A stretch of DNA of 14,060 nucleotides from Candidatus Hydrogenedentota bacterium (GTDB lineage: Bacteria; UBA8481; J006). Positions 1 to 7,692 of the stretch are shown one piece after another (position 1 is the first letter of the stretch; each line of letters starts with the position of its first letter). The DNA lies in assembly GCA_003697085.1 (NCBI GenBank), contig RFFU01000117.1:1-14060 (forward strand), in the 5' to 3' direction. The position numbers and the translations under genes are program-made. The notes under the pieces were generated by a model, which was given only the letters and a program-made list of their open reading frames with translations, searched no databases and was not told the DNA's origin.

Positions 1-684
1 GCGGGCATCCGAAAGGGAGACCGAATCATCCAAATCAACGATACGCCTATTATTCAATGGCGGGATCTATCTCGTGAGATTGGAAACTCAAAGGGCGACA
101 CCTGCCGTTTTATTATCGAGCGTCAGGGAGAGACGATGGCTTTTCTCATCCAGCCGAAGACACAATACAGTCAGGGGCCGAACGGCGAGATCTCTTCCAA
201 GTACATCATAGGAATCAATGCCGTCACGGTTCCCGCGCCCCGGGGATTTCTTCGTTCCGTCGGATCCGCCACCTTCTGGACGATTCGAATGATGCGGATG
301 GTCGTCGTGATGGTTCACGGTCTTCTTACAGGCGACATATCCCTGAAATTGCTTGCGGGCCCCCTGGGGATCGCCCAAGGCTCGGGGCACTCCTTCCGCG
401 AGGGCGGGGTATCGGAGCTGATCCGCTATCTTGCGCTCATCTCGGTGAATCTCGGAGCGGTGAATCTCTTTCCGATTCCTCTGCTCGACGGGGGCTGGCT
501 TTTTATCTTCCTCCTTTATGAAGCGATCCGCCGGAAGCCGCTTTCCCAAAAGGTCCAGGAACGCTTGATGCAGGCGGGATTCGTCTTCCTCATCCTTCTT
601 TTTCTCGTGATTACCTACAACGATATCGGGAGAATCCTCGACATTCAATCCATCGATCAGATTATGGCGGCGAAGAAGAAGTGA
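1..684 (+). CDS. rseP: RIP site-2 metalloprotease RseP, C-terminal part (5' end outside window)
   Basis: The reading frame is open from the first base, so the start and the HExxH zinc site lie upstream of the window. The 227 visible residues begin inside a PDZ domain (about 1-52, starting A-G-I-R-K-G-D). A membrane segment follows at about 90-110, then a G-P-L-G-I-A motif at 120-125. The conserved second zinc-ligand motif N-L-F-P-I-P-L-L-D-G-G is at 155-165, and a last membrane helix at about 190-206 leads to a basic tail. This order is diagnostic of the RseP/YaeL/SpoIVFB-like intramembrane protease family. By family, it cuts anti-sigma factors or other single-span proteins within the inner membrane. 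The stop overlaps the GTG start of ispG (GTGA, 681-684), so the two are probably cotranscribed and translationally coupled. rseP next to isoprenoid genes is a common arrangement. Which substrate it has here cannot be told. Confidence 0.93.
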   Translation, partial: AGIRKGDRIIQINDTPIIQWRDLSREIGNSKGDTCRFIIERQGETMAFLIQPKTQYSQGPNGEISSKYIIGINAVTVPAPRGFLRSVGSATFWTIRMMRMVVVMVHGLLTGDISLKLLAGPLGIAQGSGHSFREGGVSELIRYLALISVNLGAVNLFPIPLLDGGWLFIFLLYEAIRRKPLSQKVQERLMQAGFVFLILLFLVITYNDIGRILDIQSIDQIMAAKKK

Positions 685-2345
685 ATCGGCGTCCGACGCG
701 GGAGGTTCGTGTTGGAAGGATTGGACTGGGCGGGAAGAACCCCGTGCGCATCCAATCGATGACGACGGCAGCCCCGGAGGATGTGGAGGGCACGGTTGAG
801 GAGTGTCTTCGGTTGGCCGCCGCCGGATGCGAACTGACGAGAATCTCCACTCCGAAGACTCTTGATGCGGCACGCCTGGAGCAGGTTCGGACCCGATTGC
901 GAGAGCGTTCCATTGGGACGCCGCTGGTGGCCGATATCCATTATCTTCCCGCCGCGGCTTTGCGGGCCGCCGAGACGGCCGATAAGGTCCGCATCAATCC
1001 GGGAAATTTCGCCGATGCGCGTTTCGGCCGCGAGGTCGTCTATTCGGAGGAGATGTATGCCGCGGAGCTTCGAAGGATCGAGAAGAAGGCACGTCCGCTC
1101 TTCGAGGAACTCAAAAAACGCCGCAAGCCGCTTCGTATCGGCGCCAACCATGGCTCGCTTTCGAAGCGAATCCTCTGCCGTTACGGGGACACGCCGAAGG
1201 GTATGGTTGAATCGGCGATGGAGTATCTGCGGATTGGAGAAAAACTCGGCTACTTCGACTTCGTTCTCTCGATGAAGGCGTCGAATCCCCGCGTGATGGC
1301 GCAGGCCTACCGCCTTTTGCGTCTCGAGATGGAAAAGGAAGGAATGGAATACCCGTTGCACGTGGGTGTGACGGAGGCGGGGGAGGGGGAGGACGGGAGA
1401 ATTCGAAGCGCGGTGGGGATCGGCGCGGTTCTGGCCGAAGGGTTGGGCGATACGATTCGCGTCTCGCTGGCGGAGCCGCCGGAGAACGAGATTCCCGTTT
1501 GTCGCGAGATCATTCGCGTCTTCGAGGAGGCGAAAGGAAATGGAGCCGGACCAATCCGGCTTCTCGAACCCCGCCGTAAAGCCTCCGCGGTCGAAAATCT
1601 CGGCGGTTCCTCTCCGGTGCGGATTCTGGGTGAGTACGGAAAGGAAGAGATCGGAGAGTGTGAGATACCGGTGGAGGGATCCATTCGCGCCGGCGGTACC
1701 TGGAGGGACATAAGCGATGAAGAGCCGTTGCCGCGGGAACTTCCGCCGGCCGAGGTCTATCGCGCGCGGATTTCGGACGCCGGCGCCGCGCTCTCGTTCG
1801 TGCGGGAGGTCGTTCGTCGGATCGGCCCCGCTCCGCTGATTTTGTCCTACGACGTCGATCGACGTCCGGAGGGAGTGAGTCCGGAGGTCGCAGCGGCAAT
1901 CGCTTTGGGGGTGCCGTTGATCGAAGGCTTCGGTGACGGCATAGAGGTGCGTTCATCGGGAAACGCCGGCCGGATACCTCTTTCCCCTTCCGAGCGTCAT
2001 TCTTTGGCCATCGGAGTTCTTCAGAATTCGCTGACGCGTATCTCGCGGGTCGAGATCATCGCGTGTCCCTCCTGCGGCCGGACGCTCTTCGATCTTCCCG
2101 AGGTGACGCAGATCATCAAAAAACGTTTCAGCCATCTCAAAGGCGTCCGGATTGCGGTGATGGGGTGTATCGTGAACGGGCCCGGCGAGATGGCGGACGC
2201 GGACTTCGGTTTCGTGGGAGGAGCGCCGGGGAAGATCAATCTTTATCGCGGGCGGGAATGTGTCGAGAAGGGGGTGCCGATTGCGGAAGCGTACGAGCGG
2301 ATGCGCGATCTGATAGCGGCTTCGGGGCGATGGGTGGATCCTTAA
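681..2345 (+). CDS. ispG: 4-hydroxy-3-methylbut-2-en-1-yl diphosphate synthase, long (insert-containing) form
   Basis: IspG (GcpE) reduces 2-C-methyl-D-erythritol 2,4-cyclodiphosphate to HMBPP, the penultimate step of the MEP isoprenoid pathway. The N-terminal TIM-barrel part shows P-V-R-I-Q-S-M-T-T (21-29), G-C-E-L-T-R-I (49-55) and K-V-R-I-N-P-G-N (102-109). The C-terminal iron-sulfur part shows C462-P-S-C465-G-R and M-G-C496-I-V-N-G-P-G-E503, the three Cys and one Glu that hold the [4Fe-4S] cluster. At 554 aa it is far longer than the two-domain enzyme (about 370 aa in E. coli). The extra 150 or so residues (about 285-440) sit between the two domains, as in the three-domain form of plants, Chlamydiota and Bacteroidota. 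Start: GTG at 681, overlapping the rseP stop. The next gene starts 16 nt before this stop. Function is very secure; the insert's role is thought to be structural. Confidence 0.97.
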   Translation: MNRRPTREVRVGRIGLGGKNPVRIQSMTTAAPEDVEGTVEECLRLAAAGCELTRISTPKTLDAARLEQVRTRLRERSIGTPLVADIHYLPAAALRAAETADKVRINPGNFADARFGREVVYSEEMYAAELRRIEKKARPLFEELKKRRKPLRIGANHGSLSKRILCRYGDTPKGMVESAMEYLRIGEKLGYFDFVLSMKASNPRVMAQAYRLLRLEMEKEGMEYPLHVGVTEAGEGEDGRIRSAVGIGAVLAEGLGDTIRVSLAEPPENEIPVCREIIRVFEEAKGNGAGPIRLLEPRRKASAVENLGGSSPVRILGEYGKEEIGECEIPVEGSIRAGGTWRDISDEEPLPRELPPAEVYRARISDAGAALSFVREVVRRIGPAPLILSYDVDRRPEGVSPEVAAAIALGVPLIEGFGDGIEVRSSGNAGRIPLSPSERHSLAIGVLQNSLTRISRVEIIACPSCGRTLFDLPEVTQIIKKRFSHLKGVRIAVMGCIVNGPGEMADADFGFVGGAPGKINLYRGRECVEKGVPIAEAYERMRDLIAASGRWVDP

Positions 2346-4213
2346 CACGCGGGAAGGAGGAGAGAACCGCGGGGCTGTTGCGGCGGGCTCAGGCGCGACG
2401 CGCCGTGGGAGATCCGAAGGGGGCGCTGGCGTTGATCGAGAAACATTTGGCGGCGCGCCCGCACGATCCCGGGGCACTCTTCGAAAAATCCCGGATACTT
2501 TATGAACTGGGGCGCCGTCCGGAGTCGCTCGAAACGCGCCTGCGCGCGCTCGAACTCAAAGGCGCGGCCACGGACGCCGCCGTGATCGCCGAGATGTTGA
2601 TGGAGGACGGGTTGACGGCGGAGGCGGAGGTGCTCTTGCGAGCCAGACTCGACGCGGATGATGAACAATTCACGACGCGGTTCACCCTGGCGAAGTTGCT
2701 GCTCTTCGAGGAACGTTTTCTTGAAGCCGAAAAGGAGATCGAAGAGTTGTATAAACGCAGCCGACCCGCGCCCCTCGTTCGCGCCGATTACCTCGCCGCC
2801 TTGCGCCTCGCCTTCCTCGGTGATGACGAAGGGCTGAAGAATCTCGTCGAACGTCTCCGGAAGAACCGGGTTGCTCCGGAGCGGCTGGAATTCTTCGAAT
2901 CATTGTTGCGGTTTCTCGAAGACGGTGATGCGGATCGTTTTTCCGCGGATCTGGCGCGATTCCGCTGGGTGATGCGGCGAAATCCTGTTTACGAAAGCCT
3001 CTATCGATCGATCGATCCCGAGAGGATTCTGGGGGCTGAGAGCCGCGTGCGGAATGAATTCCGCAAGGTTCTCGGGGGCCGGTGGCGAAGCCCCCGGATC
3101 CGCGGCGCGAACTTCTCGAACGAGGATCGCCTGATCGTCAATACGTTGTTCGCCCGGTATACCGCCGTGCAATTTTCGCCGATCGAGGAGCCCAACACGG
3201 GCTATTCCGGCGACCGCGTCTTTCGCGTTTTGGTCGAGGGCAAGGGTTACCAGGAAAATTCCTGCCTCTTGAAGATAGGTCCGAAGCAACGGGTTGCCGT
3301 CGAGCGCGAAAAGATGGCTCTTTACGTCGAGAACAAACTCCATCCGGCTTTTCACCCGCGGGTGCTTGGGTTTTCGGCTACGCGCCGCCGGGCCGGGATG
3401 CGTCTCAATTGGGCCGCCGTGGACGATGAGAAGACGGAATCCCTTCGCCAGATGTATCTGACGGAAGACGGGGACTCGAGTCGGGTCGAACAAGCCTTAC
3501 ACCGTCTGATCAAGGTCGTTCTCCGCGGTTGGTACGCGAAGAACACGCGACATCGAGCCGTGAGGATTACGCCACGACTGGCCGAGGTCGCGACGCGCCT
3601 GCGGCGTTACCTGGCCTCGTCAGAGGAGTACCGAGGTCAGGTCGGCGAGGAACGGATATCGCTGAAGTGGCTGGGTGCGGTGGAGAAAAATCCGATTTAT
3701 GTGGTTGAGGAGGCGGCGGAACGCTTTCGGACGGTGAAACTGTCCGTTCCGGTTGGGTTGCGTCACGGCGATTTGAACTCGCGGAACATCCTCATCGATT
3801 CGGTCGGTCAAATCTGCCTGATCGATTTTTACAAGGCGGGACCGGGATTCGTCCTCTTCGACGGCGCGCGCTTGGAGGCGGATTTTCGATATGAAGTGGA
3901 GAAGGTGTCACGCGAGTCCGTGGCGGAGTTGAGATGGATGGATCGGAGCCTTGCCACCGCTACGACAATTCGGGAACTCGAACGACTGGACGTGAGAAGG
4001 TCGATGGAAAAGCGGCTGCGTATGGCCACCGTCATTCGACGCCTCTTCCAGGAGGAGTTCTCGATGGAGGAGAAGGATTTCTTCGTCGCCTATTCCGCCG
4101 CTCTGGTTATGGCTCTCTCACGCCTCCTCGGTTACGGCCACCTCGACGCTCTCCGGCAGGAACTGATTCTGGCCGAGATCGTCGATCTCTGCCACGGGGT
4201 TTTGGCGATCTGA
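2330..4213 (+). CDS. TPR-repeat protein fused to an APH/choline-kinase-like kinase domain; function unknown
   Basis: This is a 627-aa soluble protein with no signal peptide or membrane segment. Residues about 10-200 are helical and repeat-like (A-L-A-L-I-E-K-H-L-A-A-R-P-H-D-P-G-A-L, then L-A-K-L-L-L-F-E-E-R-F-L-E-A-E-K-E-I), which reads as degenerate TPR units. From about 280 comes a kinase fold: a Gly loop-like T-G-Y-S-G-D-R-V-F at 290-298, a beta-3 Lys in L-L-K-I-G (K315), an acidic helix E-R-E-K (325-328), the catalytic loop H479-G-D481-L-N-S-R-N486 and the metal-binding I-D499-F. All key residues are present, so it is probably active. The substrate could be a small molecule (aminoglycoside/choline-kinase family) or protein; a TCAD9-type kinase is another possibility. 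Start ATG 2330 overlaps ispG by 16 nt and has only a weak SD (purine-rich run before it). A strong AGGAGG at 2355-2360 is too far (17 nt) from the next in-frame TTG, so the start is uncertain. It is probably cotranscribed with ispG. Confidence 0.8.
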   Translation: MGGSLTRGKEERTAGLLRRAQARRAVGDPKGALALIEKHLAARPHDPGALFEKSRILYELGRRPESLETRLRALELKGAATDAAVIAEMLMEDGLTAEAEVLLRARLDADDEQFTTRFTLAKLLLFEERFLEAEKEIEELYKRSRPAPLVRADYLAALRLAFLGDDEGLKNLVERLRKNRVAPERLEFFESLLRFLEDGDADRFSADLARFRWVMRRNPVYESLYRSIDPERILGAESRVRNEFRKVLGGRWRSPRIRGANFSNEDRLIVNTLFARYTAVQFSPIEEPNTGYSGDRVFRVLVEGKGYQENSCLLKIGPKQRVAVEREKMALYVENKLHPAFHPRVLGFSATRRRAGMRLNWAAVDDEKTESLRQMYLTEDGDSSRVEQALHRLIKVVLRGWYAKNTRHRAVRITPRLAEVATRLRRYLASSEEYRGQVGEERISLKWLGAVEKNPIYVVEEAAERFRTVKLSVPVGLRHGDLNSRNILIDSVGQICLIDFYKAGPGFVLFDGARLEADFRYEVEKVSRESVAELRWMDRSLATATTIRELERLDVRRSMEKRLRMATVIRRLFQEEFSMEEKDFFVAYSAALVMALSRLLGYGHLDALRQELILAEIVDLCHGVLAI

Positions 4214-4250
4214 ATTCTCTCCTCGAATTTCCTCTTTTTTCCGAACGAAT

Positions 4251-5723
4251 CTATCGGATCATCGAGCGTTCGCCCGTGGGGGCGTAGTTAATGAAGACCG
4301 TCTTCAATTCGGTGAAGAAATTGATGCCCTCCTCGGCCATCTCGCGATCCCCCACCCCCGTCGCCTTGACTCCGCCGAACGGCAGTTGCGCCTCCCCTCC
4401 GATCGTCGGTTCGTTCACGTGGGTCATTCCCGAATGAACCTCCTCGACGAATTTCATCGCGGCATTGATGTCGGAGGTGAAGATGGAGGAGGTTAGACCG
4501 TATTTGACATCGTTGGCGAGGTCGATGGCCTCCTCCAGCGTTTCCGCCTCGACGACCGAAAGAACGGGCCCGAAGATTTCCTCCTGAAAGATACGCATAT
4601 CGCGCGTTACGCCGTCGAAGACGGTCGGCTGAACAAAATAACCGTTGCCGGCATCCACGGCTTTTTCTCCGCCGACCAGGAGTTTGGCTCCCTCCTTCTT
4701 TCCAATCTCGATGTAGTTCAAAACAGTGTTGAATTGGTTCTCGTCCACGGAGGGCCCCATCTCGGTCTTCGGGTCGAGTCCGTTTCCAATGACCATCGTA
4801 CGAGCCTTCTCGCAGATGATTTCGAGCATCTTCTCCTTGATGGAGGGGTGGACGATGAGGCGAGAGGTGGCGGTGCAGCGCTGTCCGGTGGAGCCGAAGG
4901 CGCCGGCAATGACGGCCTTGGCGGCTTTTTCCACATCGGCATCGGCCAAAGCGACCAGCGGATTCTTCCCCCCCATCTCGCAGGTGACCTTGGCGCCCTT
5001 GCGCGATCCGGATTCGTACAGCGCCGATCCGACGTCATTCGATCCTGTGAAGGAGAGAAGCGGTACGTCCGGATGTTCGACGATCGTCTTTCCGACGTCC
5101 GAGCCGGATCCGACGACCATATTGAGTACGCCGGAAGGGATTCCGGCTTCGATCAGGATTTCAATGAGAATGGTCGCGGTTGCGGGAGTGCTGGATGCGG
5201 GTTTGAAGACGACGGTGTTGCCGGCCACCAGAGCCGGAGCGATTTTCCAACAGGGAATGGCCCAGGGGAAGTTCCAAGGCGTGATCAGCCCGGCAACCCC
5301 GAGCGGCTGGCGGATCGTATAGGTTGCGGTATTGGGGACCTCCGAGGGAAGCGTCTTGCCACCGAGGCGGAATCCGGCGCCGGCATAATATTCCAAGACA
5401 TTGATTCCCTTCAGTGTTTCTCCGCGGGCCTCGGCAAGGATCTTTCCTTCCTCCCGCGTAATCGTCTCCGCGATCTCGTCAATTCGTTTCCGGGCGATCT
5501 CGACAGCCCGAGCGATGAAGCGGCCCCGCTCGGGAGCCGGAACGGAGCGCCAGGAAGAATAGGCCTTCTTCGCGGCTTCGATCGCGCGAAGCGTCTCTTC
5601 CCGCCCCGCGGCCGGAAATTCCGCGATAACCTCGGTCGTATCCGCCGGATTGATGTTTCGGATCGTTTTCGAAGAATCCGGAGTGATCCATTCTCCATCG
5701 ATGAAAGAGCCGGTATGAGCCAT
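4251..5723 (-). CDS. NAD(P)-dependent aldehyde dehydrogenase (ALDH superfamily), possibly alpha-ketoglutaric semialdehyde dehydrogenase type
   Basis: This 490-aa, full-length cytoplasmic aldehyde dehydrogenase oxidises an aldehyde to the acid. Family motifs are intact: P-W-N151-F-P-W (oxyanion-hole Asn), F-K174-P-A-S (cofactor), F-T-G-S-N (225-229), the catalytic base E249 in C-E-M-G-G-K-N-P, the nucleophile C283 in G-Q-R-C-T-A-T-S-R, and E-E-I-F-G-P-V-L near the C-terminus. The overall look (K-V-T-C-E-M-G-G-K-N-P, F-F-T-E-L-K-T-V-F-I-N-Y) resembles 2,5-dioxovalerate/KGSA dehydrogenases used in sugar-acid or hydroxyproline breakdown, but succinate-semialdehyde and other branches cannot be excluded from the sequence alone. 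The ATG is preceded by GGGAGG about 8 nt upstream. A candidate -10 (TAGAAT) lies at 5762-5767 with a poor -35. It converges with the TPR-kinase gene, leaving a gap of 37 bp. No pathway partner is adjacent, so the substrate is open. Confidence 0.95.
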   Translation of the reverse strand: MAHTGSFIDGEWITPDSSKTIRNINPADTTEVIAEFPAAGREETLRAIEAAKKAYSSWRSVPAPERGRFIARAVEIARKRIDEIAETITREEGKILAEARGETLKGINVLEYYAGAGFRLGGKTLPSEVPNTATYTIRQPLGVAGLITPWNFPWAIPCWKIAPALVAGNTVVFKPASSTPATATILIEILIEAGIPSGVLNMVVGSGSDVGKTIVEHPDVPLLSFTGSNDVGSALYESGSRKGAKVTCEMGGKNPLVALADADVEKAAKAVIAGAFGSTGQRCTATSRLIVHPSIKEKMLEIICEKARTMVIGNGLDPKTEMGPSVDENQFNTVLNYIEIGKKEGAKLLVGGEKAVDAGNGYFVQPTVFDGVTRDMRIFQEEIFGPVLSVVEAETLEEAIDLANDVKYGLTSSIFTSDINAAMKFVEEVHSGMTHVNEPTIGGEAQLPFGGVKATGVGDREMAEEGINFFTELKTVFINYAPTGERSMIR

Positions 5724-5898
5724 TCTTCAATCCTCCCACGGAAAAATTTTTCGAGCGGGGAATTCTACAGAGATGTAAGACGGAGGAAAAGGGATTTCTT
5801 ATCCTGGAAACGCGCTCTCGTCATTTCTCATCGCCATCCATCAGTTTGTTCTTCCGAGGGATGTGCGTGGTTTCGGTTCTCTCTCCGCGGTACCCTCC

Positions 5899-6543
5899 CT
5901 AATAATCGCTGTAGGGAATGCCCTCCGTCGAATTGGAAGTGTTGTTGATCCGAACCTTGCCGTCGACGTTTCGATAATGCCAGCCGCGTAAGTCTCCATT
6001 GGGATTGGACTTTGGATCGTCCGGAAGATAATTCGTCTGCCAGGCACCGTTCGAAACGCGATTGTGCCCCGGAAAACCGTCCTGAAATTCCCACTGGCCG
6101 AAATTGACATCAGCACCGCCCGAGACCTCGGCTACCGGCATAACGGGCATAAAATCCTTCAGCGCCTTGCTGACGCCCCATTGGCCGTTACCGTCGTCCC
6201 AACCTCCGCTCAGCGCATCCCCATCCGCCCAGTTTTCGTTAGCCGCTGGAGGCGAGACATAATCTCCTTCGCGGATAGCCCAGGGATACCCGTCTGTTTG
6301 ATTGCCACCAGATAGATTCTCCGGTTTATTGATCGTCGTCTTGTACATCTTGACGGCGGAGCGGATCGTGTAGAGGCCGGTGTAGGTGCGGGACTCGCGA
6401 GCCTTGTAGATGGCGCGCTGAAGACTGCTAAGAAAGATGGCCGCCAGGACTCCGATAATTGCCACGACCGTGAGCATCTCCATCAAGGTAAAACCTTGCG
6501 ATTTCTCCTTCCAATAACACTTTCTCAACGAGAGTCTCAACAT
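5899..6543 (-). CDS. Type II secretion/type IV pilus-like pseudopilin, copy 1
   Basis: This is a 214-aa prepilin-like protein. A short basic leader (residues 1-17, containing R-K, W-K-E-K) ends at G17, followed by F-T-L-M-E-M-L-T-V-V, a class III (N-methylation) signal with Glu at mature position 5 (E22). Prepilin peptidase should cut after G17. The hydrophobic helix (18-40) is followed by an extended amphipathic helix and a soluble domain rich in G/N/W/D, ending W-H-Y-R-N-V-D-G-K-V-R-I-N. This architecture fits a GspG-like major pseudopilin. The mature part is 197 aa and differs from copy 2 (6776-7453) at only 22 positions by my count. The start is ATG 6543 because GGAGGAGG lies just upstream; the longer in-frame start would merely translate that SD as R-R-R-R. 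A TATAAT at 6599-6604 gives it its own promoter. No other secretion or pilus gene lies in the window, so its machine must be elsewhere. Confidence 0.9.
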   Translation of the reverse strand: MLRLSLRKCYWKEKSQGFTLMEMLTVVAIIGVLAAIFLSSLQRAIYKARESRTYTGLYTIRSAVKMYKTTINKPENLSGGNQTDGYPWAIREGDYVSPPAANENWADGDALSGGWDDGNGQWGVSKALKDFMPVMPVAEVSGGADVNFGQWEFQDGFPGHNRVSNGAWQTNYLPDDPKSNPNGDLRGWHYRNVDGKVRINNTSNSTEGIPYSDY

Positions 6544-6598
6544 GGCCCGCCTCCTCCTCTTTCGGAGAATCGTGAATACCTTCAATTCCAGAAGTTAA

Positions 6599-6627
6599 TT
6601 ATAACAAAAAATGAAGGAGAGTGGAAA
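6599..6627 (-). promoter_or_regulatory. Putative sigma70 promoter of pseudopilin copy 1
   Basis: On the minus strand a perfect TATAAT (6599-6604) lies 55 nt before the ATG. The -35 position (6622-6627, TTCCAC) is poor. It overlaps an A/T-tract palindrome (eight A, GGAA, eight T on the plus strand, 6625-6644) that could act as an UP-like or bent element and compensate. The predicted transcript start is near 6592, giving a leader of about 49 nt. No operator-like sequence is seen, unlike copy 2. Confidence 0.5.
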
Positions 6628-6775
6628 AAAAAGGAATTTTTTTTGGGAATGCACAGGTCCATGGTGAGCGGCCTGGGGAGGTGGGGGAGGAGCAGGCCAG
6701 AAGGGGTAAAGGAAGAAGGAGGGAAAAAATGTCGGGAATGGCGGTTTTCTTTTTCGGGTTACCTTCCCGATTTGT

Positions 6776-7453
6776 TCAGTAATCGCTGTAGGGAATGCCC
6801 TCGGTGGAATTGGAAGTGTTGTTGATCCGAACCTTGCCGTCCACGTTGCGATAATGCCAGCCGCGATAATCACCGCCGGGATTGGAGGCGGGAGCGTCGG
6901 GAAGAAAATTCGTCTGCCAAGCCCCGTTGGAATGATTTGAGTAACCGGGGAACCCATCCTGAAAACCCCATTGCCCGAAATTGACATCGGCGCCTCCGGA
7001 GACCTCCGCGATCGGCATCACGGGCATAAAATCCTTGAGAGCCGTGCTAACGCCCCACTGGCCGTTGCCGTCATCCCAACCGCCGTTCAATGCGTCTCCC
7101 GGTGCCCAATTTTCATTGCCCGCGGGCGGTGAGACGTAATCGCCCTCTCGAAGAGTCCAGGGATAACCTTGCGTTTGGTTGCCCCCAGGTACGTTCTCCG
7201 GTTTATTGATCGTCGTCTTGTACATCTTGACGGCGGAACGGATCGTGTAGAGGCCGGTGTAAGTGCGCGATTCACGGGCTTTGTAAATGGCTCGCTGGAG
7301 ACTGCTGAGAAAGATCGCCGCCAAGATTCCGATGATCGCAACGACCGTCAGCATCTCGATGAGAGTAAATCCTCTCTCGAAAGCGAAAGAGAAGGATTCT
7401 TTTCCGCTTTCCGTCTTCTTTCTTCCCATTCCACGCCTTTTCTTTTCAACCAT
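6776..7453 (-). CDS. Type II secretion/type IV pilus-like pseudopilin, copy 2
   Basis: This is a 225-aa prepilin-like protein. A 28-residue leader with a basic start (M-V-E-K-K-R-R-G) ends in E-R-G28, then F-T-L-I-E-M-L-T-V-V, with Glu at mature position 5 (E33). Its mature part is 197 aa, the same length as copy 1 and about 89 percent identical (22 differences by eye). The helix region has only two changes and the last 28 residues are identical. Differences cluster in the middle (for example Y-S-N-H against H-N-R-V, and P-G against L-S). The leader is unrelated to that of copy 1, so the duplication or later homogenisation covers essentially the mature region. The start is ATG 7453, with GAGGTG 8-13 nt upstream. 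A TTG 168 nt further up would add a run of Lys/Arg encoded by a purine tract and is rejected. It is expressed from the promoter/operator at 7658-7721. The two genes are separated by 232 bp. Confidence 0.9.
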   Translation of the reverse strand: MVEKKRRGMGRKKTESGKESFSFAFERGFTLIEMLTVVAIIGILAAIFLSSLQRAIYKARESRTYTGLYTIRSAVKMYKTTINKPENVPGGNQTQGYPWTLREGDYVSPPAGNENWAPGDALNGGWDDGNGQWGVSTALKDFMPVMPIAEVSGGADVNFGQWGFQDGFPGYSNHSNGAWQTNFLPDAPASNPGGDYRGWHYRNVDGKVRINNTSNSTEGIPYSDY

Positions 7454-7686
7454 CTCGTCCCACCTCACTTTCTCCTTCCCTTTCCCATTCCCTTTTCCTT
7501 CCGCTTCTTCTCCTTTCCTTTTTCTTTTTCTTTTCCTTCTCCTCCTTCTTTTCCTTCTCCTGCTGCTTTTCTTCCCTTCTCCCTTTTTTTCCGCTTCCGT
7601 GTCCGTCTCCAGGAGCGTCAAAGGTGACGTTCAAGGCACCCTCACCGGTCCGGAGATTTATGCAATCGTTTGAGCAAGCGCTTGCA
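7454..7686 (-). other. Long purine-rich 5' leader of pseudopilin copy 2, with a homopurine tract
   Basis: Between the predicted transcript start (about 7686) and the ATG (7453) lie about 233 nt with no gene. Much of it is purine-only on the transcript strand. The longest uninterrupted stretch, 58 nt of C/T on the plus strand (A/G in the RNA), is 7504-7561, and shorter tracts extend to about 7600. Homopurine-homopyrimidine DNA of this length can form triplexes, and a purine-only leader would be unstructured and rich in SD-like AGGAGG words. Read as protein it gives only K/R/E/G runs, so I treat it as untranslated. Confidence 0.55.
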
Positions 7687-7689
7687 TAA
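7658..7689. promoter_or_regulatory. Putative LacI-family operator at the pseudopilin copy 2 start site
   Basis: A perfect 12-bp palindrome GCAAGCGCTTGC (7674-7685) has the central CG and AAGCGCTT core typical of LacI/GalR-family operators. It overlaps a second inverted repeat, TTATGCAA (7658-7665) with TTGCATAA (7682-7689). Lying right after the -10 box, at about +1 to +12, it is placed as a repressor site. No LacI-type regulator gene is in the window. Confidence 0.6.
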
Positions 7690-7692
7690 GTA

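Noticed and set aside
657-1956. Minus-strand open frames inside ispG
   Set aside because: They are antisense to a conserved enzyme with intact iron-sulfur motifs and encode Arg/Pro/Ser-rich shadow products typical of GC-rich DNA.
4213-4240. Possible terminator after the TPR-kinase (AATTC/GAATT stem then T6)
   Set aside because: The stem is only 5 bp and AT-rich, overlaps the stop codon, and the T-run starts 5 nt later. Too weak to call.
4734-5948. Plus-strand 404-codon open frame opposite the aldehyde dehydrogenase
   Set aside because: It lies antisense to a gene with fully conserved catalytic motifs, and its product has no recognisable domain. It also ends inside the antisense of the pseudopilin C-terminus, where copy 2 gives the same shadow peptide.
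6751-6775. TCGGG/CCCGA hairpin after pseudopilin copy 2
   Set aside because: A 5-bp stem followed by A-rich sequence in the transcript direction; not a convincing terminator.
7454-7621. N-terminal extension of pseudopilin copy 2 from a TTG start
   Set aside because: It would add a run of Lys/Arg/Glu/Gly from the purine tract, lacks an SD, and gives a leader far longer than prepilins use. ATG 7453 has a proper SD.
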